In this document: one piece after another, positions 18,641 to 27,791 of the stretch
How the letters are laid out: the number at the start of each line of letters is the position of its first letter
Numbering within the stretch: position 1 is the first letter of the stretch
Assembly: GCF_002895435.1 (NCBI RefSeq)
Contig: NZ_POYJ01000009.1
Coordinates: 1 to 64,000, forward strand
Source: Aquimarina sediminis
Lineage (GTDB): Bacteria > Bacteroidota > Bacteroidia > Flavobacteriales > Flavobacteriaceae
Direction: 5' to 3'
DNA length: 64,000 bases
Notes under the pieces: model-generated
What the model was told of the DNA's origin: nothing
Databases searched by the model: none
The model's input: only the letters and a program-made list of their open reading frames with translations
Translations under genes and position numbers: made by a program

Positions 18641-19918
18641 TTATACATCCATTAGCTTCTTTTGAATATTAGTAAGGCATAAATTATTAATACTTCCTAT
18701 ATGGCTGTGTTTTGTATTTTTTTCAGGTTTGTAATGACCATTTTCAATATCCTGACCAATCTTCACATATGCATCTCTAAAAGACATTCCTTGCATCACT
18801 AATTCATTTAAAGTATCTACACTAAACAAATAATCATATTTATCATCATCTAATATATTTTGGTTTACACTTACATTTTCTAAAGCATAAATCGCCATTT
18901 CTAAAGATGCTTTTAGATCCTGGATGGCCGGAACAACTCCTTCTTTTAGCAATTGTAGATCTCTATGATATCCGCTTGGCAAATTATTAATTAATAAGCT
19001 TAATTCATACGGTAATGCCTGAATTTTATTACACTTTCCCCTTATTAACTCAAAGACGTCTGGATTTTTCTTATGTGGCATGATACTAGAGCCTGTTGTA
19101 AACTCTGAAGGAATACTCATAAAATCAAAATTTTGACTCATATACAAACATACATCCATCGCTAGTTTGGATAAAGTTGCTGCTATGCTACTCATAGCAA
19201 AAGCTGTTGATTTTTCTGATTTCCCCCGGCTCATTTGGGCAGCTACTACATTATATTTTAATGTTTCAAAACCTAATTCTTTGGTGGTAAACTCTCTATC
19301 TATCGGAAATGAACTACCATAGCCTGCTGCGCTTCCCAAAGGATTCTGATCTACTGTTTTTAATGCTGCATTTACAAAATGCAGATCATCCACAAAACTT
19401 TCGGCATAGGCAGAGAACCAAAGCCCAAAAGATGATGGCATGGCGATTTGTAAATGTGTGTACCCCGGAAGTAATATGTCTTTATACTTCTCTGCACTAC
19501 TTAGCAAATTGGCTGACAATTCTTTAACCAAGGATTTAATCTGGGTCAATTCATCCTTAAGATATAGATGCATTGCTACAAGAACCTGATCATTACGTGA
19601 TCTAGCTGTATGAATTCGTTTTCCTGTATCCCCTATCCTTTTGATCAATTCAAATTCGATTTTAGAATGAACATCTTCAAACTGTTCTTCTATTATAAAG
19701 GTTCCTTTTTCTATTTCCCTCCCTAATATATTCAATTCTTTTTCAATTTCAGAAATTTCTTTATCCGAAAGTAATCCGATCTTGTGTAACATTTTGGTAT
19801 GCGCTAATGTTGCCTGCACATCATATTTGGCTATCACCATGTCTAACTGCCTGTCATTGCCTACAGTAAACATATCAATCTTCTGATCTGTAGGTAATCC
19901 TTTATCCCAAAGTTTCAT
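18641..19918 (-). CDS. argH: Argininosuccinate lyase
   Basis: 425 residues. It splits argininosuccinate into arginine and fumarate, the last step of the pathway. Visible family signatures: HTARSRNDQV (substrate binding), PGYTHLQIAMP, and GSSIMPHKKNPDVFELIRGK, the fumarase/aspartase-superfamily loop with catalytic Ser. The N-terminal MKLWDKG and the central QNPLGSAAGYGSSFPIDRE are also typical. Last gene of the arg/pro operon, 86 bases after the deacylase gene. Confidence 0.95.
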   Translation of the reverse strand: MKLWDKGLPTDQKIDMFTVGNDRQLDMVIAKYDVQATLAHTKMLHKIGLLSDKEISEIEKELNILGREIEKGTFIIEEQFEDVHSKIEFELIKRIGDTGKRIHTARSRNDQVLVAMHLYLKDELTQIKSLVKELSANLLSSAEKYKDILLPGYTHLQIAMPSSFGLWFSAYAESFVDDLHFVNAALKTVDQNPLGSAAGYGSSFPIDREFTTKELGFETLKYNVVAAQMSRGKSEKSTAFAMSSIAATLSKLAMDVCLYMSQNFDFMSIPSEFTTGSSIMPHKKNPDVFELIRGKCNKIQALPYELSLLINNLPSGYHRDLQLLKEGVVPAIQDLKASLEMAIYALENVSVNQNILDDDKYDYLFSVDTLNELVMQGMSFRDAYVKIGQDIENGHYKPEKNTKHSHIGSINNLCLTNIQKKLMDV

Positions 19919-20004
19919 CTTCTCTATTTTACTTTTAACCTTATTTATAACCTATCTAAATTAAATATGTGATTTCTGATCGTATCAAAATCAAGTATAT
20001 CCTA

Positions 20005-21072
20005 TCAAATGATACCTTCGAGAATCTTTATGTATAATTCGACCCCTTCTTTAATCTCATCTATATAAATAAACTCATTTGCAGAATGTGATCGAGTAGA
20101 GTCCCCTGGTCCCAATTTTAACGATGGACATCGCAATACAGATTGATCTGATAATGTTGGTGAGCCATATGTGGTTCTTCCTAATGAAACTCCTGATTTT
20201 ACAATTGGATGATCTATGGATATCGATGACGATCCTAAATCCAAAGACCTGGGTTTAATCTCTACATTGTTTGGCATTTGTTGCTTTACAACCTCCAGAA
20301 CTTCTTCATTTTTATATTTATCGTTTACTCTTATATCCACCACCAGATCGCATCCTGCGGGTACAACGTTATGTTGTTTACCGGCATTGATTTGCGTTAC
20401 GGTCATCTTTACTTCTCCTAGCGTTTCAGATTTTTTTTCAAACCTATAAGATTCAAACCACTGTATAACCGGTATAGAATTATAAATGGCATTATCATCG
20501 TTGGGGTGCGCAGCATGGCTTGCCGTTCCTCTTATTGATACATCCATGACCAACAAACCTTTTTCTGCAACTGCTAATTGCATCAATGTTGGTTCTCCTA
20601 CAATCGCAAATTCAACATTTTCAAAATACTTTAATACACTTTTTAATCCTAATGGTCCACTATTTTCTTCTTCGGCAGAGGCTACAATTACAAAATTGTA
20701 TTTTAGGTCTTTTCTACTATAAAAATAGGTAAAGGTTGCCAGCAATGAAACCAAACATCCACCAGCATCATTGCTACCTAAGCCATATAGTTTTCCATTT
20801 TCAACAAAAGCATTAAACGGATCATTTGTATAGTTTCCATTGGGTTTTACCGTATCGTGATGAGAGTTTAACAAAATGGTTTGTTTAGATTCGTCATAAT
20901 ACTTATTATATGCCCAAATATTATTGTTTTCTCTTTTAAAAGGAATAGTATTATATGTAAACCAGTCTTCAATCAATTGAGCTGTTTTATCTTCTTCTGA
21001 TGAAAACGATTGGGTTTCTATCAGTCTATGCAAAAGTTCTATTGCCTCAGTTGTTAGTTTTGTAATCATCAC
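20005..21072 (-). CDS. argE: M20-family deacylase acting on N-acyl-citrulline/ornithine (ArgE-type)
   Basis: 355 residues. M20 metallopeptidase fold: LLNSHHDTVKPN (first metal ligands), GSNDAGGCLVSLLA (bridging Asp), ASAEEENSGPLG (catalytic Glu) and SDQSVLRCPSLKLGPGDS near the end; a dimerisation lid sits between (about 170-280). In this operon the carbamoyl group is added to N-acyl-ornithine by ArgF', so the natural substrate is probably N-succinyl- or N-acetyl-citrulline, released as citrulline for ArgG. The stop of argB abuts its start without a gap. Confidence 0.85.
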   Translation of the reverse strand: MMITKLTTEAIELLHRLIETQSFSSEEDKTAQLIEDWFTYNTIPFKRENNNIWAYNKYYDESKQTILLNSHHDTVKPNGNYTNDPFNAFVENGKLYGLGSNDAGGCLVSLLATFTYFYSRKDLKYNFVIVASAEEENSGPLGLKSVLKYFENVEFAIVGEPTLMQLAVAEKGLLVMDVSIRGTASHAAHPNDDNAIYNSIPVIQWFESYRFEKKSETLGEVKMTVTQINAGKQHNVVPAGCDLVVDIRVNDKYKNEEVLEVVKQQMPNNVEIKPRSLDLGSSSISIDHPIVKSGVSLGRTTYGSPTLSDQSVLRCPSLKLGPGDSTRSHSANEFIYIDEIKEGVELYIKILEGII

Positions 21073-21855
21073 TTATAGACTTAAGGTTGTGTGTTTAGTA
21101 GAAGCATCTTTTATAAAATCTGCATTGGCAATGTGTACTTTATTTACTTGTTTTTGTAATGCATCAAAACAATTCTGAAGCTTTGGGAGCATTCCATCCA
21201 CAATCACTTTGTTATCAATCAACTCATTATACTTCTTTAAGTCAATATGTTCTATTACAGAATCTTTGTCTTCGATATTTTCTAAAACTCCTTTTAACTC
21301 AAAACAATAAAATAATGACACTTCATAGTCTGCACTCATTGCCGAAGCTATTTCTGACGCAATGGTATCTGCATTAGTATTAAATAGTTGTCCCTCTCCA
21401 TCATGAGTAACGGCACAAAAAACGGGTACTGTTTCTATATCCAAGAATGTTTTTATCATATGGCTATTTACCTGAATCACATCTCCTACATATCCATAGT
21501 CCACAAATTTTACTGGTCTTTTCTCAGCCAGAATCACATTGCCATCTGCTCCTGTTAATCCTAATGCGTTACAATGATCTTGCTGCAGCATCGAAACAAT
21601 TGTTTTATTTATTAACCCTGCATATGTCATTACTACAATGTCCAAATTCTCTGCAGATGTAATTCTTCGACCATCTATCATCTCTGTCTTGATTTTTAGT
21701 CTATCTGCAAGTTGTGTTGCTGATTTTCCTCCACCATGAACCAAAATTTTGGATCCTTTTATTTTAGAAAAATCTTTCAGAAAGGAAGCTAGAGCCTTTT
21801 TATCTCCTATAATGTTACCTCCTATTTTGGCTACCAATAGCTTTTGTTTTTCCAT
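21073..21855 (-). CDS. argB: N-acyl-glutamate kinase
   Basis: 260 residues, amino-acid kinase fold: VAKIGGNII near the N-terminus, KILVHGGGKSATQLA with the GGG loop, DGRRITSAENL, and VPVFCAVTHDGEGQLFNTNADTIA toward the C-terminus. Phosphorylates N-acetyl- (or N-succinyl-) glutamate. It begins one base after the stop of argF' and abuts argE. In this lineage the acyl group may be succinyl rather than acetyl. Confidence 0.93.
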   Translation of the reverse strand: MEKQKLLVAKIGGNIIGDKKALASFLKDFSKIKGSKILVHGGGKSATQLADRLKIKTEMIDGRRITSAENLDIVVMTYAGLINKTIVSMLQQDHCNALGLTGADGNVILAEKRPVKFVDYGYVGDVIQVNSHMIKTFLDIETVPVFCAVTHDGEGQLFNTNADTIASEIASAMSADYEVSLFYCFELKGVLENIEDKDSVIEHIDLKKYNELIDNKVIVDGMLPKLQNCFDALQKQVNKVHIANADFIKDASTKHTTLSL

Positions 21856-21856
21856 A

Positions 21857-22804
21857 TTACGATTCTTCTAATATTTTCTTTAAAACTAATTGCGCTGCAT
21901 ATGTTCTATTGTTTGCTTGTTCGATCACAATAGAATTATCACTATCAATAACGGCATCATCTACAACCACATTTCTTCTCACGGGTAAACAATGCATAAA
22001 CTTAGCATTATTGGTTACTTTCATCTTTTCTTGGGTGATTTTCCAGGAGAGATCATTGACTAATGTTTGACCATAATTTTCATAAGAGCTCCAGTTTTTA
22101 ACATATACAAAGTCGGCATCTTTTAATGCATTATTTTGGTTGTAATCAATGGGCACCTGCTTAGTAATCTGACTGGCTAACTCAAATCCCACGGGGTGGG
22201 TAATTACAAAATGTGCGTCCATACGCTGCATCATCTCTACAAAAGAATTTGCAACTGCCTGTGGTAAGGCTTTTGGATGTGGTGCCCATGATAGTACAAC
22301 CTTTGGTTTTTTTACTTTCTTATTTTCGGTAATTGTTATAGCGTCTGTTAATGCTTGTAAGGGGTGTTTTGTAGCACTTTCCATATTTACTATAGGAATA
22401 GAAGCATATTTCATAAAATTATTTAGTACTTTCTCGCTATAATCATCTTCTCTATTCTCTAGTTTTGCAAAAGCTCTGATTGCCAGCACATCACAATATT
22501 GAGAAACCACTTGTGCCGCTTCTTTTACATGTTCAGAGTTTCCTTGATCCATCACAGTACCATCTTCATGTTCTAATGACCAACCCTCACCAGTAAAATT
22601 CATCACCAATACATTCATCCCCAGATTCAATGCAGCTTTTTGAGTACTTAAACGTGTACGAAGACTTGGATTAAAAAATAATAAGCCAATGGTTTTATTT
22701 TGCCCCAACTGTTTATTGGATAACGGGGCTTTTTTTATTTCAATAGCTTCATTTATCCAATCGGATAATGAGTCTATATCTTCTATAGAAAAGTAATTAT
22801 TCAT
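21857..22804 (-). CDS. argF': N-acyl-ornithine carbamoyltransferase, predicted succinylornithine type
   Basis: 315 residues. Carbamoyl-phosphate site FFNPSLRTRLSTQKAALNLGMNV, KHPLQALTD, and HCLPVRRNVVVDDAVI. It matches the Bacteroides ArgF' group rather than classical OTCase (longer WSLEHEDG region). The residue known to set specificity (Glu92 in the Xanthomonas acetylornithine enzyme, Pro90 in the Bacteroides succinylornithine enzyme) is Ser90 here (DQGNSEH). Published Glu92 to Ser exchange gave succinylornithine activity, so this enzyme is predicted to carbamoylate N-succinylornithine. Overlaps proB by 8 bases. Confidence 0.9.
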   Translation of the reverse strand: MNNYFSIEDIDSLSDWINEAIEIKKAPLSNKQLGQNKTIGLLFFNPSLRTRLSTQKAALNLGMNVLVMNFTGEGWSLEHEDGTVMDQGNSEHVKEAAQVVSQYCDVLAIRAFAKLENREDDYSEKVLNNFMKYASIPIVNMESATKHPLQALTDAITITENKKVKKPKVVLSWAPHPKALPQAVANSFVEMMQRMDAHFVITHPVGFELASQITKQVPIDYNQNNALKDADFVYVKNWSSYENYGQTLVNDLSWKITQEKMKVTNNAKFMHCLPVRRNVVVDDAVIDSDNSIVIEQANNRTYAAQLVLKKILEES

Positions 22805-23594
22805 TATGTACTACATTATTTATTTTAGTGAATTGTATTTTATTATGAATAGCATTCATTATAAAATCATCATTTAGACCGTTTATAATCCATGTTTCAA
22901 TATCTGCTTTCTGAGCAATTCTGGTTGCTTCGATTTTAGATTTCATCCCTCCTGTGCCATGAGTAGAAACTGAAGAAATGATTTCATTTTCTAAAGATTC
23001 GATATCATAAACTTCAGTAATTGTTTGGCAGGTATTATTCTCTACAGATTCTTTGGTACAAATACCATTAGTATTGGTAGCGATCACCAATAGATCTGCA
23101 TCGAGTAATGATGCTGTTAACGCTGCCAATTTATCATTATCTCCAAATTGGATTTCATCTGTCGCCACAGTATCATTCTCATTAATAATTGGAATGTAAT
23201 CATTAGCAATCAAAACATTAATGGTGTTGATAATATTCTCTTGAGACTGTTTTTTTTCAAAATCTGAATAAGACAATAAGCACTGAGATGTTAATAATCC
23301 ATGATCTCTAAAGCCTTCCTGAAATATTCGCATCAGGTGTGGTTGCCCTATCGATGCCAAAGCTTGCTTTACATTAATCGCTACTCCATTACCATTACTT
23401 TCTAGATTCACAAATTGTTTGGCTACAGCAATGGCTCCTGAGCTCACTATTACGAATTCATATGTATCTTGTAAGACCAAAATTTGCCTTCCGATATCCT
23501 CAATCTTACCTCTGGATATTTGGTTGGTTCCTTTAGTTAGTACATTAGACCCTAACTTAAGTACTATTCTTTTTTTACCTAATCTGCCCATCAC
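22797..23594 (-). CDS. proB: Glutamate 5-kinase
   Basis: 265 residues: the amino-acid kinase domain only, without the C-terminal PUA domain found in the longer enterobacterial enzyme. Signatures: RIVLKLGSNVLT, FVIVSSGAIAVAKQ, IPIINENDTVATDEIQFGDNDKLAALTASLLDADLLVI, and GTGGMKSKIEATRIAQ. First step of proline synthesis. Overlaps the 3' end of proA by 20 bases and argF' by 8, showing that proline genes are fully integrated in the operon. Confidence 0.95.
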   Translation of the reverse strand: MMGRLGKKRIVLKLGSNVLTKGTNQISRGKIEDIGRQILVLQDTYEFVIVSSGAIAVAKQFVNLESNGNGVAINVKQALASIGQPHLMRIFQEGFRDHGLLTSQCLLSYSDFEKKQSQENIINTINVLIANDYIPIINENDTVATDEIQFGDNDKLAALTASLLDADLLVIATNTNGICTKESVENNTCQTITEVYDIESLENEIISSVSTHGTGGMKSKIEATRIAQKADIETWIINGLNDDFIMNAIHNKIQFTKINNVVHNE

Positions 23595-24771
23595 CGTGTA
23601 TATACCATTTATTAGTTACCAAATGTTGCAATCCGATTGGTCCTCTTTGATGTAATTTATCAGTACTTATAGCTAGTTCTCCACCCAGTCCTAACTCAAA
23701 TCCGTCTGTAAATCGCGTAGAAGCGTTGTGATAAACTGCTGCACAATCAATAAGAGACATAAATTCATCAGCTATAGACAAATTTCTTGTTATAATTGCT
23801 GCAGAATGTCCACCGCTATATGTATTAATTTTCAAAATTGCCTCTGATATATCTTCAGTCTCACCAATCGCTATTTTATAGTCCAAAAACTCTTCCGTCC
23901 ATATGGTTTCTTCAACTATTTGCCCTACATCTTCGTACTTTGATAAAGACTTGTCTCCTAATATTTCTACATTGTAGTTTTTGAGGGTGGTAATGAGATT
24001 TCTTACAAAATCTTCTTTATTAGGGAGGTCTTTGTCGATAAGCACCTTGTCTACGGCATTACATGCTGAGATCTTATCTACCTTACCATTAACAATATTA
24101 TCTAATGCCAATCCTCTATCTGCCTCTTTATGTACATATACAAAATTGTTACCTCTACCACTTACAATAACAGGACAGGTAGCATGAGTTTTTACAAAAT
24201 CAATAAGTTTATTTCCTCCTCTCGGGACTATTAAATCCACCTTTTGTGTTGGTTTTTGGAGAAACTCCTGAGTGTTTTTTCTATCATAATTCAAGTACTC
24301 TACCCAATCGGTGGTAATATTATTTTGAGACAACGCTTGATGCCATAGTCTTATAATTTCGAGATTAGAATGTAGTGACTCTTTCCCTCCTTTTAGTAAA
24401 ATCTTATTACCAGATTTAAAAGCAACCCCCGCTGCTTCTATGGTCACATCTGGTCTGGATTCATAAATAATAAGTACAGTTCCAAAAGAAGCTGTTTTAT
24501 TACATATTTGCATCCCGTTATCATGAGTACATCTAAATCTTTCTACGCCAACAGGATCTTCTTGATTTGATAATTGCCTTAGTGCTTCAATCATTCCATT
24601 GACCTTTTTTTGATCCACTTTCAAGCGATCTTGCATAGCCAGATCACCATCAGAAAATTTTTCGAGATCTTTTAGGTTGGCTGCTATGATCGCATTCCTG
24701 TTTTGATCTACAAGAATCATCATATCTTCTAAAACCGAATTTCTCTGTACTATACTTAGTGGTGTATTCAT
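23575..24771 (-). CDS. proA: Glutamate-5-semialdehyde dehydrogenase
   Basis: 398 residues, aldehyde dehydrogenase fold. LIIYESRPDVTIEAAGVAFKSGN, LIVPRGGNKLIDFV, the active-site Cys segment DKISACNAVDKVLI, and the C-terminal RFTDGFELGLGGELAIST with KLHQRGPIGLQHLVT. Reduces glutamyl-5-phosphate to the semialdehyde, partner of ProB. The 4-base start/stop overlap with argD shows tight coupling. Confidence 0.95.
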   Translation of the reverse strand: MNTPLSIVQRNSVLEDMMILVDQNRNAIIAANLKDLEKFSDGDLAMQDRLKVDQKKVNGMIEALRQLSNQEDPVGVERFRCTHDNGMQICNKTASFGTVLIIYESRPDVTIEAAGVAFKSGNKILLKGGKESLHSNLEIIRLWHQALSQNNITTDWVEYLNYDRKNTQEFLQKPTQKVDLIVPRGGNKLIDFVKTHATCPVIVSGRGNNFVYVHKEADRGLALDNIVNGKVDKISACNAVDKVLIDKDLPNKEDFVRNLITTLKNYNVEILGDKSLSKYEDVGQIVEETIWTEEFLDYKIAIGETEDISEAILKINTYSGGHSAAIITRNLSIADEFMSLIDCAAVYHNASTRFTDGFELGLGGELAISTDKLHQRGPIGLQHLVTNKWYIHGDGQIR

Positions 24772-25913
24772 AATCCTACTTTCTCTCCTTCCAGAACACT
24801 GTGCAATGCTTTTATAAGTTGATCTATTTCTCTTTTTCCTATTGTTAGTGGTGGAAGTATTCTTAGCAATTTCTTGTTCATGGCTCCTCCTGTGAAAATA
24901 TGTTGATCATAGATCATCTTTTTTCGTAGTTCACCGACTTCAAAATCAAATTCTAATCCCAGCATTAACCCCTTTCCTTTTACTTTTTGCACACCTGGCA
25001 ATTGTTTTGCAATAGACTCAAAATACTCTCCAGTTAATTTGGCATTATCTATTAGGTTTTCGGTTTCTATAACTTCTAACACGGCTATGGCCGCCGCACA
25101 AGCAAGGTGGTTACCACCAAAAGTGGTTCCTAACATTCCGAATTCTGGATTAATATGTGGTGCTATCATAATCCCTCCAACCGGAAAACCATTACCCATC
25201 CCTTTTGCTATCGATATAATATCCGGTGTAATCCCATGATACTGATGAGCAAAGAATTTTCCTGTTCTCCCATAACCAGATTGCACTTCATCCAAAATTA
25301 AAACTACTCCAAACTCATGGCACAATGTTTCTAACTCAGTAAAAAATTGAGTAGTGCCTTCATCTAATCCTCCCACTCCTTGTATTGGTTCTATTATTAG
25401 TGCACATACATCTCCTTTTGCTAATTCAGTTTTAACAAGATCTATTTGATTTAATGGCAAAAAAGTAACCTCTTGCTGAGCATTTAGTGGTGAATTGATT
25501 TTGGCATTATCTGTAGCGGCAACCGCGGCAGATGTTCTACCATGAAAACCATTACTAAAAGCTACTACTCTAGATTTGCCTGTATAGAAAGAAGCTAGTT
25601 TTAATGCATTTTCATTAGCTTCTGCTCCAGAATTACACAAAAACAATTGATACTCTTCATATCCTGATAATTTGCCAAGTTTTTCTGCCAGTTTGGTTTG
25701 CATGCTATTTTGAACGGCATTAGAATAAAAGCCAATCTTTTCTACCTGCTCTTTTAATCTTTTTACATAATGAGGATGAGAATGACCGATAGAAATCACG
25801 GCATGTCCTCCGTACATATCTAAGTATTCAGTGCCATTTTTATCTACCACTATGCAATCATAGGCATTCACTGGTTCTACATCATATAACGGATATACGT
25901 CAAAAAGTTTCAT
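24768..25913 (-). CDS. argD: N-acyl-ornithine aminotransferase
   Basis: 381 residues, class-III PLP aminotransferase. SIGHSHPHYV, LFLCNSGAEANENALKLA, FSNGFHGRTSAAVAAT, ILDEVQSGYGRTGKFFAH and the PLP-lysine segment DIISIAKGMGNGFPVG. Converts the N-acyl-glutamate semialdehyde to N-acyl-ornithine. 75 bases follow proC, and the stop overlaps the proA start by 4 bases. Confidence 0.93.
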   Translation of the reverse strand: MKLFDVYPLYDVEPVNAYDCIVVDKNGTEYLDMYGGHAVISIGHSHPHYVKRLKEQVEKIGFYSNAVQNSMQTKLAEKLGKLSGYEEYQLFLCNSGAEANENALKLASFYTGKSRVVAFSNGFHGRTSAAVAATDNAKINSPLNAQQEVTFLPLNQIDLVKTELAKGDVCALIIEPIQGVGGLDEGTTQFFTELETLCHEFGVVLILDEVQSGYGRTGKFFAHQYHGITPDIISIAKGMGNGFPVGGIMIAPHINPEFGMLGTTFGGNHLACAAAIAVLEVIETENLIDNAKLTGEYFESIAKQLPGVQKVKGKGLMLGLEFDFEVGELRKKMIYDQHIFTGGAMNKKLLRILPPLTIGKREIDQLIKALHSVLEGEKVGL

Positions 25914-25988
25914 AATATTAGGTTGTTGGTTAATTTCTTAATAGTTAACAGTAAATTATCGATCAACTGACTACTTATAAATGATCAA

Positions 25989-26783
25989 TTATTTTATTGT
26001 ATTTATTTTTTCATAAGAAGCCATCACTCCTTTAATCACAGAAGAACTTAGCCCTCTATGTTCCATTTCATTTAAACCTTCTATGGTACATCCTTGTGGA
26101 GTGGTCACTTTATCAATTTCACATTCCGGATGTGTTCCATTTTCTGCTACCAATGTTGCTGCTCCCATAGCTGTTTGTACGGCAATAATCTGTGCTTCAT
26201 GAGGATGAAATCCCATTTGGATACCTCCTTGAATCATAGCTCTTAAAAATCTAAGAAAAAAGGCAATACCACTTGCTCCCAAAACTGTCGCTGCTTGCAT
26301 TAGTCGTTCTTCTATAACTAGTGTTTTACCAATAGTATCAAACATTTTTTGAACCATTGTTAGCTCCTCTGTTACATCATCATTAGCAGCGATACAAGTC
26401 ATTGATAATTTTTTGGAAGCCCCGGTATTTGGCATCACTCTAATCACCTTATTTTCAGGAATCACTTCATTAATTTCAGAAATTGAAGTCCCCGTAACTG
26501 TAGAAATCAATACTTGATCAATTGTTACTACATCTTTTACTTCTTGCAAAACACTATCTAATTGCCTTGGTTGTACACACAGAATTATCCATTCTACATC
26601 GATAATAGATTCTATAATGTTTTGCGAAGTAGATACTCCTAAATTTTCTTCTATTTCTTTAAGGTTGTATTTTGACTTGTCTACCACAGTGATCGACTCT
26701 GCTTCAAACAAATTACTGCTTGCTAGTCCTGAGATTATTGATTTTCCCAGGTTACCTCCTCCTATGATTGTTATTTTATTCAT
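25989..26783 (-). CDS. proC: Pyrroline-5-carboxylate reductase
   Basis: 264 residues. Rossmann start ITIIGGGNLGKSIISGL, VIRVMPNTGA, and the C-terminal helical domain with TTPQGCTIEGLNEMEHRGL. Last step of proline synthesis. It sits between argC and argD, so all three proline genes are scattered among arginine genes. Confidence 0.94.
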   Translation of the reverse strand: MNKITIIGGGNLGKSIISGLASSNLFEAESITVVDKSKYNLKEIEENLGVSTSQNIIESIIDVEWIILCVQPRQLDSVLQEVKDVVTIDQVLISTVTGTSISEINEVIPENKVIRVMPNTGASKKLSMTCIAANDDVTEELTMVQKMFDTIGKTLVIEERLMQAATVLGASGIAFFLRFLRAMIQGGIQMGFHPHEAQIIAVQTAMGAATLVAENGTHPECEIDKVTTPQGCTIEGLNEMEHRGLSSSVIKGVMASYEKINTIK

Positions 26784-26813
26784 TTTAATTCTGTTTTTTG
26801 ATTCGAGTTTTTA

Positions 26814-27791
26814 TTAAAACGCACTTGCTTTTAGTTCTAAACCTACTCTCTCATCTAGCCCAAACATGAGGTTCATATTATGGATCGCCTGCCCTGATGC
26901 TCCTTTAATCAAATTATCAATTACCGAAGTGATCAATAACATTTCATTCTTTTTACTAATATGCAGAATGCATTTATTTGTATTAACCACTTGTTTTAGG
27001 TGAATTTCTTGATCGGAGATCATCGTAAACTGAGCCTCTTTATAAAAAGTTTTATACAATTCGTTTGCTTCTTCTTCGCTACCCTCATATTTGGTATACA
27101 TAGTAGCATAAATGCCTTTACTAAAATTACCTCTATTGGGAATAAAAAAGATAGGAACATCTATATCAGGTTGCAATTGTTTAAGACTCTGCTCTATCTC
27201 TCCCAAATGTTGATGTGTAAACACTTTATAGCTAGAAAAATTATTATCTCTCCAACTAAAATGAGTTGTTCCCCCTGGCATCACTCCAGCACCTGTGCTT
27301 CCTGTTGTTGCATTGATGTGTATAGCGTCTTTAATTTTTCCTGAAGAAACCAATGGTAATAACCCCAATTGGATTGCTGTCGCAAAACATCCAGGATTCG
27401 CAATATTATTTGCTACCGTGATTTGATCTTTTTGCAACTCAGGAAGACCGTATACAAAATCTCTATTCAAATATCTTTTGTCTTCAACGAGTCTAAAATC
27501 ATTTCCTAAGTCGATAACTTTAGTTGTTGGAGAAAATGAGTGATCTGACAGAAATGATTTTGATCTTCCGTGCCCTAGGCATAAAAACAACACATCGATA
27601 TTTGGGTTAATCGTATCTGTAAATTCGAGATCTATCTCTCCTATTAAGTCTGGATGCTGCTTACTTATTGGCACTCCCGAATTTGTGGTACTATATACAA
27701 AGTTTAATGCTACCCCAGGATGATGTATTAATAACCTAAGCAACTCTCCTGCTGTATATCCTGATCCTCCTATAATTCCTGCTTGTATCAT
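26814..27791 (-). CDS. argC: N-acyl-gamma-glutamyl-phosphate reductase
   Basis: 325 residues. GIIGGSGYTAGELLRLLIHHP for nucleotide binding, DLGNDFRL, the catalytic Cys in NPGCFATAIQLGLLPL, and FTHQHLGEIEQ. Type-1 ArgC length. The start overlaps the argG stop by 4 bases. Confidence 0.95.
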   Translation of the reverse strand: MIQAGIIGGSGYTAGELLRLLIHHPGVALNFVYSTTNSGVPISKQHPDLIGEIDLEFTDTINPNIDVLFLCLGHGRSKSFLSDHSFSPTTKVIDLGNDFRLVEDKRYLNRDFVYGLPELQKDQITVANNIANPGCFATAIQLGLLPLVSSGKIKDAIHINATTGSTGAGVMPGGTTHFSWRDNNFSSYKVFTHQHLGEIEQSLKQLQPDIDVPIFFIPNRGNFSKGIYATMYTKYEGSEEEANELYKTFYKEAQFTMISDQEIHLKQVVNTNKCILHISKKNEMLLITSVIDNLIKGASGQAIHNMNLMFGLDERVGLELKASAF

